Source: Thermoleophilia bacterium (GTDB taxonomy: Bacteria; Actinomycetota; Thermoleophilia; Miltoncostaeales; Miltoncostaeaceae). Taken from it: DNA of 14,850 bases. The notes beneath the pieces were generated by a model, which ran no database searches, was not told where the DNA came from, and saw only the letters and a program-made list of their open reading frames with translations. The position numbers and the translations under genes are program-made. Every line of letters starts with the position of its first letter. Positions within the stretch are counted from its first letter, which is position 1. The stretch spans positions 1-14,850 of the forward strand of contig JAOTZF010000012.1 of NCBI GenBank assembly GCA_029861485.1. Reading direction: 5' to 3'. This document shows positions 5,562 to 12,076 of the stretch, in pieces.

Positions 5562-6926
5562 ATGATCACTCGAACCATCGTTCTTTCCCTCGCCGTCGGC
5601 CTTTGCGCGGCTGCCGGGGCCCTTGCCGACATCGACGGCACGCCCGGTCGCGAGGTGCTCATCGGCACTGCGGCGGGCGAGACGATCCGCGGTTTTGGAG
5701 GAAACGACCGCATCTTCGGCCGTGGCGGTGACGACCGGCTTTTCGGCAATCAGGGGCGCGATCAGATCCGCGGTGAGGGCGGGGACGACAGCATCCTCGG
5801 CGGCAACGACGCAGACCGCGTCTACGGAGGGCGCGGCGACGACCCGCTGCTGGCGGGGGGCCGTGGAGCGGACCGCATCTATGGCGGCGTCGGGACCGAC
5901 CGACTGCTCGGCGGGGCGGGCAACGATCGCCTCTGGGCGGGCGCCGGAGAGCCGGTCAGCATCGCCGGACGCCGGGTCGTCGAGACGCTTCTCGGCGGCA
6001 ATGGCTCCGATCGGCTCTTCGGCGGCGCCGGGCCGGACCTCGCGGCCGGCGGCCGCGGCGACGACCGCGTGCTCGGTGGAGCCGGGGCCGACACCGTACG
6101 TGGTGGTCACGGGCGCGACTGGCTGGCCGGCGGACCCGGCGACGATACGGTGCGCGGGGGCGATCATGCCGACCTCATCTGGGGCGGCAGCGGCAACGAC
6201 TCTCTGGCGGGAGGCGCGGCCCTCGACCGGATGTGGGGTGGCTTCGGAAACGACTCGCTGTCCGGCGATGCCGGCAACGACACGCTGCGCGGGGAAGATG
6301 GCGCGGACGGTCTGGTGGGAGGCGCCGGCAACGACCTGATGGTCGGCGGCGCAGACGACGACAGAATCGAGGCGCGTGACGGCGTGCGCGACGCCATCCA
6401 TTGCGGTCCGGGCAATGACACCGCCATCGTCGATCTTTTCGAGCGAACGATCACCGACAGCTGCGAGTCCAATCGCATCGACTGGCCCGAGATAACGGCC
6501 GACGTCGGAATTGGCGTGGCGTCGCAGATCGCGCCGGGCATCTCGCTGAAGATCACGGCCGTGACCCCGGACGCCAGCACGATCATCCCGTTGGTGGGCG
6601 GTAGCGTGAACAAGGTCGGCGGCCGTCAGCCGTACATGCTGACCGTCGAGATCGTGAACGACACCGGCGCTCCTGTGTCCCTGCCGGGAGCATGGTTCAC
6701 CTTCCAGAATCAGCTCGGCACTCGCTACGACGAGTACGACACGGGAGCGGTGAGCTGCGGCACCTTGCCGAGCGACATCACCAATGGGGCCATCGCGATC
6801 GGAACCTCGGGTGGGAACCTCTGTTGGAACGTCGAGTTGGCCGAGGTCGGTAGCTTCTTCCTGCTGGTCGACAACCCGCGGCCCGACTACGGCACGCCGC
6901 TCGGCACCGTCTATACGCCCGCCTGA
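5562..6926 (+). CDS. Secreted RTX calcium-binding protein with C-terminal DUF4352-like domain
   Basis: A 454-aa exported protein. Residues 1-22 are a signal peptide (MITRTIVLSLAVGLCAAAGALA). Residues about 32-270 hold a long run of RTX nonapeptides (GGxGxDxxxG), interrupted at about 129-143 by a non-repeat insert. Residues 273-303 form a cap with C281 and C301 like that of the minus-strand RTX protein. Residues about 312-454 are a non-repeat beta-rich domain whose core, MLTVEIVNDTGAPVSLPGA followed by WFTFQNQLGTRYDEY, resembles the immunoglobulin-like DUF4352/telokin-type fold; it has a further cysteine pair, C399 and C421. RTX rolls bind calcium and usually fold after export; no type I secretion genes are visible, and the signal peptide points to Sec export. 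The ATG is 14 nt after the VanY stop, with a weak GAGAAG upstream. RTX assignment is sure; the C-terminal domain is tentative. Confidence 0.88.
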   Translation: MITRTIVLSLAVGLCAAAGALADIDGTPGREVLIGTAAGETIRGFGGNDRIFGRGGDDRLFGNQGRDQIRGEGGDDSILGGNDADRVYGGRGDDPLLAGGRGADRIYGGVGTDRLLGGAGNDRLWAGAGEPVSIAGRRVVETLLGGNGSDRLFGGAGPDLAAGGRGDDRVLGGAGADTVRGGHGRDWLAGGPGDDTVRGGDHADLIWGGSGNDSLAGGAALDRMWGGFGNDSLSGDAGNDTLRGEDGADGLVGGAGNDLMVGGADDDRIEARDGVRDAIHCGPGNDTAIVDLFERTITDSCESNRIDWPEITADVGIGVASQIAPGISLKITAVTPDASTIIPLVGGSVNKVGGRQPYMLTVEIVNDTGAPVSLPGAWFTFQNQLGTRYDEYDTGAVSCGTLPSDITNGAIAIGTSGGNLCWNVELAEVGSFFLLVDNPRPDYGTPLGTVYTPA

Positions 6927-6932
6927 GTCGGC

Positions 6933-7049
6933 ATGATCCTCGTGTTGAACCATCCGAGCGACGGCCGATGGTGCGACACGCTCATCGCGGTCCTCGATCT
7001 CAACACCGGCTGCATCGATGTCGATCTCTGGGGGCAGCCCCGCGCGTAG
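6933..7049 (+). CDS. Probable 38-aa small ORF downstream of the RTX gene
   Basis: An ATG 6 nt after the RTX stop opens 38 codons ending in TAG, beginning MILVLNHPSDGRWCDTLIAV and ending DLWGQPRA. By my count the G+C by codon position is about 63, 42 and 87 percent, the pattern of real coding sequence in GC-rich genomes, although no other gene occupies this stretch. No Shine-Dalgarno is visible; translation could be coupled to the RTX gene. I do not recognise the sequence. It may be a genuine small protein or the remnant of a longer gene. Confidence 0.4.
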   Translation: MILVLNHPSDGRWCDTLIAVLDLNTGCIDVDLWGQPRA

Positions 7050-7100
7050 CCCTCCATCTGCCCGCGGCCCCTGAAGGAGGCCCGCCGACGGCCGCGTTCC

Positions 7101-7106
7101 TATACT
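7101..7106 (+). promoter_or_regulatory. -10 box for leaderless uvrC
   Basis: TATACT is a near-consensus -10 box and ends exactly 6 nt before the GTG start at 7113, so transcription would begin at or next to the start codon. There is no Shine-Dalgarno in the six bases between, and no recognisable -35 at 16-18 nt upstream. Confidence 0.6.
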
Positions 7107-7112
7107 CGCCTC

Positions 7113-9029
7113 GTGACTTCCGAGACGGCGCTCCGCGACCAACTCGCCGGGTTGCCGCAGGACCCCGGCGTCTACATGTTCCGCGACTCCGACGAGGCCG
7201 TGCTCTACGTGGGCAAGGCGAAGTCGCTGCGCAAGCGCGTGCTCTCGTACTTCCGCAGCCCCCTGCGCGAGGGCGAGGGCGAGTTGCCGGAGGATTGGCG
7301 GCCGCGACCGCGATCAGTGATCGATCCCAAGGTCGCCGAACTCGTTTGGCGCATCGACCGCGTCGAGGTGTTCGTCACGTCGACCGAGACCGAGGCGCTG
7401 ATCCTCGAGGACAACCTGGTCAAGCGCCACCGACCGGCCTTCAACATCAAGCTGCGCGACGACAAGAGCTATCCGTACATCGCAATCAGCCTGGACGAGG
7501 AGTTTCCCCGCGTCTACTTCACGCGGGAACGTCACCGTCGCGACCGGGTCTATTTCGGACCCTTCTCCAACGCCTCGAAGGTCCGCGAGACGCTGAACGC
7601 GATTGGGAGGATCTTCCCCAACCGCCCCTGCGAGGGCCCGGAGCCGGGGCGACCGTCCGGGGTGCCCTGCCTCGATTACCACATCAAGCGATGCATGGCT
7701 CCGTGCGTCGACTACATCTCAAAAGACGAGTACCGCGTCCTGATCGACCAGACGATCGACTTCCTGAGCGGACGATACCGCCACCTCGAGGATGAGCTCG
7801 AGCACGAGATGGCCATCGCCGCGGAGCGGAAGCAGTACGAGCGCGCCGCCGTGCTGCGCGACCGGCTCTCTGCCGTGAAGCACCTCATGGAGCGGCAGTC
7901 CGCGACGACCGGATCGGTCGGAACCGCCGACGTGCTCGGCGTCGCGCTGGAGGGCGACACGGCGAACGTCCAGGTACTCCAAGTGCGCGACGGTGTGCTC
8001 CAGGACCGCCAGTCGTTCTTCGTGGAGGCGGGCGTGGAGAGCGAGGTCGACCAGGTGCTCGAGCAGTTCGCGCTGGAGTACTACGCGATGGCCCTCGCGA
8101 TCCCGCCGCTCGTGGTCCTGCCGCGCGACTCGGGTGATCTCTCCGCGCTGGAGGCACTGCTCGCCGAGCGCCGTGGCGCCGGCGTCGAGCTTCGCGCCCC
8201 GGCGCGGGGCGAGAAGCGCAAGCTCAGTGAGCTGGCGGCGCGCAACGCACGCTTCGCCCTCGATCAGGACCGTCTCCGCCATGAGCGCGCGCGGCAGGGG
8301 CGGCGCGACGCGCTAACCGAACTCGCCGGCGCGCTCGGCTTGCCGGCACTGCCTGCCCGTATCGAGTGCTACGACATCAGCAATCTCGGCGCGACGCACT
8401 CGGTTGCCTCGATGGTCGTCTTCCACGACGGCGCCCCGGAGAAGAGTCACTACCGCAGCTTCGTGCTGCGGCACGAGGGCGGGCCCGACGACTTCGCGCG
8501 CATGGAGGAGGCCTTGGGCCGGCGTGGGCGGCACCTGTCACGGCCGAATGAGGAGTCCGACGCCTCCTTCGGCCACCGCCCGGGGCTCATCGTGATCGAT
8601 GGCGGGAAAGGCCAACTCGCCGCCGCAGGGCGTGGTTTGTCCCAGGCCGGCGTCGACGACGTGCCGATGATCGGCTTGGCCAAGCGCCTTGAGGAAGTCT
8701 TCCTTCCGGGCCGGTCCGATCCGTTGCTGTTGCCCGAGAGCTCCGCGGGATTGCGCCTGCTTCAGAGCGTGCGCGACGAGGCCCACCGCTTCGCCCTGCG
8801 CCACCACCGGCGCCGGCGCTCCGCAGGGATGACCGAGAGCGCCCTCGACGGCCTCCCGGGGGTCGGACCTGTGCGCAGACGCCTACTGATCGAGCACTTC
8901 AAGACGCCCGAGCGTATTCTCTCGGCCGACCGGGAAGAGCTCGAGGCCGTGCCGGGTCTACCGCCTAAGGTGGCGCGCGCCGTCTACGACCACCTGAACC
9001 ACACGGGGGTGCCAGTCTCGTCCGGGTAA
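7113..9029 (+). CDS. uvrC: UvrABC excinuclease subunit C
   Basis: Makes the two incisions around bulky DNA lesions in nucleotide excision repair, acting on the UvrB-DNA complex. The 638-aa protein has the full domain order: GIY-YIG nuclease (about 15-110, with PGVYMF and LYVGKAKSLRKRV), a cysteine cluster C173, C186, C194 and C198 that matches the reported iron-sulfur ligands of UvrC, the UVR helix that contacts UvrB (about 225-260), the RNase H-like second nuclease (about 415-565, ECYDISNLG and LIVIDGGKGQL), and C-terminal helix-hairpin-helix repeats (about 578-630, LPGVGPVRRRLL and VPGLPPKVARAV). The GIY-YIG domain has a short acidic insert near 52-68. GTG 7113 is supported by the -10 box 6 nt before it. 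It heads the uvrC-rapZ-yvcK block. Confidence 0.97.
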   Translation: MTSETALRDQLAGLPQDPGVYMFRDSDEAVLYVGKAKSLRKRVLSYFRSPLREGEGELPEDWRPRPRSVIDPKVAELVWRIDRVEVFVTSTETEALILEDNLVKRHRPAFNIKLRDDKSYPYIAISLDEEFPRVYFTRERHRRDRVYFGPFSNASKVRETLNAIGRIFPNRPCEGPEPGRPSGVPCLDYHIKRCMAPCVDYISKDEYRVLIDQTIDFLSGRYRHLEDELEHEMAIAAERKQYERAAVLRDRLSAVKHLMERQSATTGSVGTADVLGVALEGDTANVQVLQVRDGVLQDRQSFFVEAGVESEVDQVLEQFALEYYAMALAIPPLVVLPRDSGDLSALEALLAERRGAGVELRAPARGEKRKLSELAARNARFALDQDRLRHERARQGRRDALTELAGALGLPALPARIECYDISNLGATHSVASMVVFHDGAPEKSHYRSFVLRHEGGPDDFARMEEALGRRGRHLSRPNEESDASFGHRPGLIVIDGGKGQLAAAGRGLSQAGVDDVPMIGLAKRLEEVFLPGRSDPLLLPESSAGLRLLQSVRDEAHRFALRHHRRRRSAGMTESALDGLPGVGPVRRRLLIEHFKTPERILSADREELEAVPGLPPKVARAVYDHLNHTGVPVSSG

Positions 9030-9097
9030 CCCGATGAGGCCCCTGAACCGACCGCTAGGCGTGCCAGACCCGGCACCCGTGCTACGAAGGGGGGTGC

Positions 9098-10015
9098 ATG
9101 GTCGACCCCGGCTCAGAACCCTCCTGCGTTGAATTGACCCTCATCACCGGTTTGAGCGGCGCGGGGAAGACCCACGCCATGGGGGCGTTCGAGGATGCCG
9201 GCTGGTTCTGCATCGACAATCTGCCGCCCAGTCTACTGCCCGCGCTCGCCGATCTCTTTGCACTCGAGGGCAGTCAGGTGGAGCGTGCTGCCGTGGTGTG
9301 CGACGCCCGCGGCGGCGCGTTCTTCGACGAGCTCGTGAGAGAGCTCGACCGCATCGCCGCCCGCGGTGAGTTCGAGGTCAAGGTGCTCTTCCTCGAGGCC
9401 GATGACGATGTATTGGTCGACCGGTATCGAGAGACGCGACGACGGCATCCGCTCGCCGAGGGAGGCGCGGTGCGTGAAGCGGTCGCGCGTGAGCGGGAGC
9501 TGCTCGCCGACATCCGGACCCGGGCCGACATCGTCATCGATACGTCCGGCCTCAACATCTGGGAGCTACGGCGAGCGGCGGCGGAGGCGATCATGCGGAC
9601 CGGCGACACTCGCCGCCTGCTGGTGACCTTCAGCTCATTCGGCTTCAAGCACGGTCCGCCGCGCGACGCGGACCTGGTCTTCGACGTCCGCTTCCTGAAG
9701 AACCCGCATTACGTGAAGGAGCTCGCACCGCTCACCGGGGCGGATCCCCGCGTCACTGAGCTCATCCGACGCGATCCTCACTGGGACGAGTTCCGGGAGC
9801 GCTTGGAGGCCCTGCTCGATCTGCTGCTGCCGGCCTATGAGCGTGAGGGCAAGAGCCACCTCATGGTCGGGTTCGGGTGTACGGGTGGTCGCCATCGCAG
9901 CGTGTACCTCGCTCGGCTGATGGGCGAACGGTATGCAGGCGACTTCAAGGTGACCGTCGCTCACCGGGACGTCGAGGTCCCTCCCGATCACCCCGCAGAC
10001 GCACAGGAGGGCTAG
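9098..10015 (+). CDS. rapZ: RapZ-family P-loop nucleotide-binding protein
   Basis: A 305-aa member of the RapZ/YvcJ family. In E. coli RapZ is an RNA-binding adaptor controlling glmS through small RNAs; in Gram-positive bacteria the protein is a nucleotide-binding partner of the yvcK locus with a less clear role. Visible: the Walker A motif GLSGAGKT at residues 18-25, FCIDNLPPSL, RRRHPLAEGG, SFGFKHGPPRDADLVFDVRF, NPHYVKELAPLTG, and the family's C-terminal GCTGGRHRSV at 260-269. The ATG at 9098 follows an AGGGGGG run 4-5 nt upstream; it adds about eight residues to the usual start. It begins 68 nt after uvrC and its TAG directly abuts the GTG of yvcK, which marks a tight operon. Confidence 0.96.
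   Translation: MVDPGSEPSCVELTLITGLSGAGKTHAMGAFEDAGWFCIDNLPPSLLPALADLFALEGSQVERAAVVCDARGGAFFDELVRELDRIAARGEFEVKVLFLEADDDVLVDRYRETRRRHPLAEGGAVREAVARERELLADIRTRADIVIDTSGLNIWELRRAAAEAIMRTGDTRRLLVTFSSFGFKHGPPRDADLVFDVRFLKNPHYVKELAPLTGADPRVTELIRRDPHWDEFRERLEALLDLLLPAYEREGKSHLMVGFGCTGGRHRSVYLARLMGERYAGDFKVTVAHRDVEVPPDHPADAQEG
10005..10010 (+). promoter_or_regulatory. Shine-Dalgarno of yvcK inside the rapZ end
   Basis: AGGAGG lies inside the last codons of rapZ, 5 nt before the GTG of yvcK. It fixes that start and points to coupled translation. Confidence 0.75.
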
Positions 10016-10984
10016 GTGTCAGGACGGCTGGCGATCACCGCGCTGGGCGGCGGCACGGGTCTTGCGGCGCTGCTGCGCGGCCTGAAGCGAGAGTCGGTCG
10101 ATCTGACCGCGGTGGTGACCGTTGGTGACGACGGTGGGTCATCCGGGCGCCTGCGCCGCGAGCTCGGAGTGCTCCCCCCGGGCGACATCCGCAACTGCCT
10201 CGTGGCCCTCGCCGATGACGAGTCGCTGCTCGGCCAGCTCTTCCAGTACCGGTTCACGGAGGGACCCCTGGCGGGCCACTCGTTCGGCAACCTCTTCCTG
10301 GCGGCTCTCGCCGAGGTGGCGGGCGGATTCGACCGCGCCGTCGAGGAGTCCTCGCACGTGCTCCGGGTACGCGGGCAGGTGCTGCCCTCGACGTTGACCG
10401 AGGTGAGTCTGTGGGCCGAGCGCGCCGACGGGCGACGCGTGAAGGGCGAGTCGGCGATCACCGCCGGCGATGGGCCCTGTCGACGCATGTGGCTCGAACC
10501 GATGGCGCCCCCCGCGCATCCGCCGGCAGTCGACGCGATACGTAACGCCGACCTGCTCATCCTCGGGCCCGGCAGCCTGTTCACGAGCGTCCTGCCACAT
10601 CTGGCCGTGCCGGAGATCGCGTCTGCCGTCCGCGCCGCGCGCGGCGTGCGAGCGTATATCTGCAACGTGATGACGCAAGCCGGTGAAACGGATGGCTACT
10701 CCGCCTCTGACCATCTGGCGCGCGTGCTCGAGGCCGCCCCGGACAGCGTCGATGTGATCGTGACCCACAGCGGCCAGCTCGACCCGGACGCCATTGCCGC
10801 CTACGCTCGGCAAGGACAGGAGCCGGTGGGGGTGGACAGGGAATCGCTCGTTGCCCAGGGGGTGCGAGTGGTCGAGGGCGACCTTGCCGAAAAGGGACAG
10901 GTGGTCCGCCACCGGCCTGACGCGTTGGCAGACCTCCTGGTCGCCCTGGCGGAGACCGCGGCGGTCGCTCCAAGGGCCTCTTAA
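10016..10984 (+). CDS. yvcK: YvcK/CofD-like gluconeogenesis factor
   Basis: A 322-aa cytoplasmic protein of the YvcK family (CofD fold). Members bind UDP-sugars and are needed for growth on gluconeogenic carbon and for normal cell shape; in mycobacteria the homologue CuvA is tied to wall synthesis. Visible motifs: ALGGGTGLAALL (9-20), VGDDGGSSGRLRREL (36-50), PPGDIRNCLVAL (54-65), GHSFGNLFL (87-95), LGPGSLFTSVLPHL and ICNVMTQAGETDGYS. The length is normal. The GTG start follows rapZ with no gap. The neighbour usually found next, whiA, is missing: the following 282 nt are non-coding and the next gene is a DUF1097-like membrane protein. Confidence 0.95.
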   Translation: MSGRLAITALGGGTGLAALLRGLKRESVDLTAVVTVGDDGGSSGRLRRELGVLPPGDIRNCLVALADDESLLGQLFQYRFTEGPLAGHSFGNLFLAALAEVAGGFDRAVEESSHVLRVRGQVLPSTLTEVSLWAERADGRRVKGESAITAGDGPCRRMWLEPMAPPAHPPAVDAIRNADLLILGPGSLFTSVLPHLAVPEIASAVRAARGVRAYICNVMTQAGETDGYSASDHLARVLEAAPDSVDVIVTHSGQLDPDAIAAYARQGQEPVGVDRESLVAQGVRVVEGDLAEKGQVVRHRPDALADLLVALAETAAVAPRAS

Positions 10985-11005
10985 CCAGGTCATAACGCTT
11001 CCACG

Positions 11006-11023
11006 TTGCGCGTTTTTGCGCAA
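11006..11023 (+). repeat. Perfect inverted repeat TTGCGC-GTTTTT-GCGCAA after yvcK
   Basis: A 6-bp perfect stem with a T-rich 6-nt loop, 22 nt after the yvcK stop. The T-run is in the loop, not after the stem, so this is not a standard intrinsic terminator. It could be a weak 3'-end hairpin of the uvrC-rapZ-yvcK transcript or a regulator's palindromic site. Confidence 0.4.
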
Positions 11024-11054
11024 TCTGAGTCGGAATATCGGGTGTAAGTGCGGG

Positions 11055-11084
11055 TTGCTACGAAGAACGTGGTGACCGTAGACT
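11055..11084 (+). promoter_or_regulatory. Candidate promoter for the DUF1097-like gene
   Basis: TTGCTA (11055-11060), an 18-nt spacer and TAGACT (11079-11084) form a fair sigma70-type promoter. Transcription would start near 11091 and leave a leader of about 176 nt before the ATG at 11267. No experiment supports this; it is the best match in the gap. Confidence 0.4.
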
Positions 11085-11090
11085 GCGCCC

Positions 11091-11266
11091 GCGCGATGGG
11101 GGGCTCGGCGCATGGAGGCACCGACTCCCGGGGTCCTGTGCCACGAGGGTCAGCAGAAGTCTGGCCCGGTGAGGACTCGCCCCGCCGTCCGTCGCGTAGC
11201 CGGTGATCTTCGTTCTCTCTTACGCGGCTGCGCGGACCCGTTCTCTCTCTTAAGGAGTACGTTCAA
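11091..11266 (+). promoter_or_regulatory. Long structured 5' leader (possible cis-regulatory RNA)
   Basis: The leader can form three consecutive hairpins: GGCAC/GTGCC (11117-11142) with an inner GACTC/GGGTC stem; GGGTCA/TGGCCC (11147-11167); and GGTGA/TCGCC (11168-11181). A short CGCG/CGCG stem at 11223-11234 follows. The pyrimidine motif CGTTCTCTCT occurs twice (11211-11220 and 11239-11248) on either side of that stem. The leader ends in a strong TAAGGAG (11251-11257), 9 nt before the ATG. I could not match it to a known riboswitch consensus by eye. An ORF inside it (11096-11206) lacks a coding base pattern. Confidence 0.4.
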
Positions 11267-11965
11267 ATGAGTGCACGAGCGAAGGCGATTCTGCCTCTCG
11301 CAGTGGTTATCGGAGTGCTCTCGTTCCTCTGGACCGAGCTCTCTCTGAACTTCACCTTCCACTGGGTGACTCAACAAGATGAGCTTTTCGGTCCCGACAC
11401 CGTCGGAGTGCCGGAGCATTTTCACCTGATCCTTCCGACCGCGTTCATCACGTGGGGTCTGTTCTTCGCCGCCGGTGGTGACAACGCCGCCTTCGGCAAG
11501 ATCTTCATCGCGTCGATCTTCGGTTCCGTCGCGGCCCTGATCACGATCCCGCTGGCGTACCAGACCGCCGACAACCCCGATTTCTGGGGCATTGCGCTCT
11601 GGGTTGGCGTCCTTGCCTTCGTTCTGGTAGCGGTCCTGATCGCGGGCGACTGGTACTACGTCGCGGGTACATTCCCGTGTTACGCGGCGACCTTCCTATG
11701 GTGGATCGCGACCGGCCTTGACGGCTGGGCGGGCGACGGGCTCGAGGTTCAAGGTGACCAGCCAGCTGCCGTCTTGGAGCTCGCCGGGGGTGGTCTAGCG
11801 GGCTACACCGGGGACAACAACGCGGGAGCAGGCGCCTTCTTCGGCGTGATATCAACGCCGTGGGCATGGGTGTGGTTCAGCACGTGGGTCAGCCTCGTCT
11901 GCGGCATCATCCTCGGCATTATCAGCGCCAAGGTCTCAGCGGCTGTCACTCCGAGCGGCGAGTAA
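11267..11965 (+). CDS. DUF1097-like integral membrane protein
   Basis: A 232-aa membrane protein with about six helices (roughly 8-26, 53-70, 78-97, 107-127, 133-150, 197-220). The stretch PTAFITWGLFFAAGGD, followed by a long hydrophobic pair and AGTFPCYAATF, resembles the DUF1097 family (E. coli YcdZ type), whose function is unknown. It is longer than YcdZ (about 160 aa): there is a loop between helices 1 and 2 (27-52) and a Gly/Ala/Asp-rich insert at 151-196 before the last helix, probably exposed on one face of the membrane. The ATG is well placed behind TAAGGAG. It has its own candidate promoter and long leader, and a perfect hairpin 26 nt after the stop, so it is probably a single-gene transcript. 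Membrane location is sure; the family is moderately sure. Confidence 0.75.
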   Translation: MSARAKAILPLAVVIGVLSFLWTELSLNFTFHWVTQQDELFGPDTVGVPEHFHLILPTAFITWGLFFAAGGDNAAFGKIFIASIFGSVAALITIPLAYQTADNPDFWGIALWVGVLAFVLVAVLIAGDWYYVAGTFPCYAATFLWWIATGLDGWAGDGLEVQGDQPAAVLELAGGGLAGYTGDNNAGAGAFFGVISTPWAWVWFSTWVSLVCGIILGIISAKVSAAVTPSGE

Positions 11966-11990
11966 CCCTCACCGCAAACGAGTCCATTGG

Positions 11991-12014
11991 TCGGGGGCCC
12001 TTCGGGGCCCCCGA
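11991..12014. terminator. Perfect 10-bp UUCG-loop hairpin between convergent genes
   Basis: TCGGGGGCCC, loop TTCG, GGGCCCCCGA: ten perfect pairs closed by an ultrastable C(UUCG)G tetraloop. On the plus strand it is followed by TTCCTCT, a poor T-run. It lies 25 nt after the DUF1097-like gene and 62 nt beyond the stop of the minus-strand nuclease gene, so it may stop transcription from both sides. Confidence 0.8.
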
Positions 12015-12076
12015 TTCCTCTGACATTCAGCATCCGTCGCCAGCCCCCGCTGCTGTAGCGACTCCTCCATCGTGCC

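Noticed and set aside
5532..7142. 536-aa open frame antisense to the second RTX gene
   Set aside because: RTX repeats in GC-rich DNA keep the opposite strand free of stops. The translation is low-complexity Ala/Val/Arg with no motif, and the sense frame has a signal peptide and clear repeats.
9061..9076. GTGCC...GGCAC inverted repeat between uvrC and rapZ as a terminator
   Set aside because: The stem has only five pairs with no T-run; the genes probably stay in one transcript.
11096..11206. 36-aa ORF (MGGSAHGGTDSRG...) inside the leader of the DUF1097-like gene
   Set aside because: Third-position GC is only about 67 percent, there is no Shine-Dalgarno, and the bases are better explained by stem pairing.
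11091..11266. Known riboswitch (cobalamin, c-di-AMP, SAM, ZTP considered)
   Set aside because: Conserved core sequences of these families could not be found by eye, so only an unclassified structured leader is claimed.
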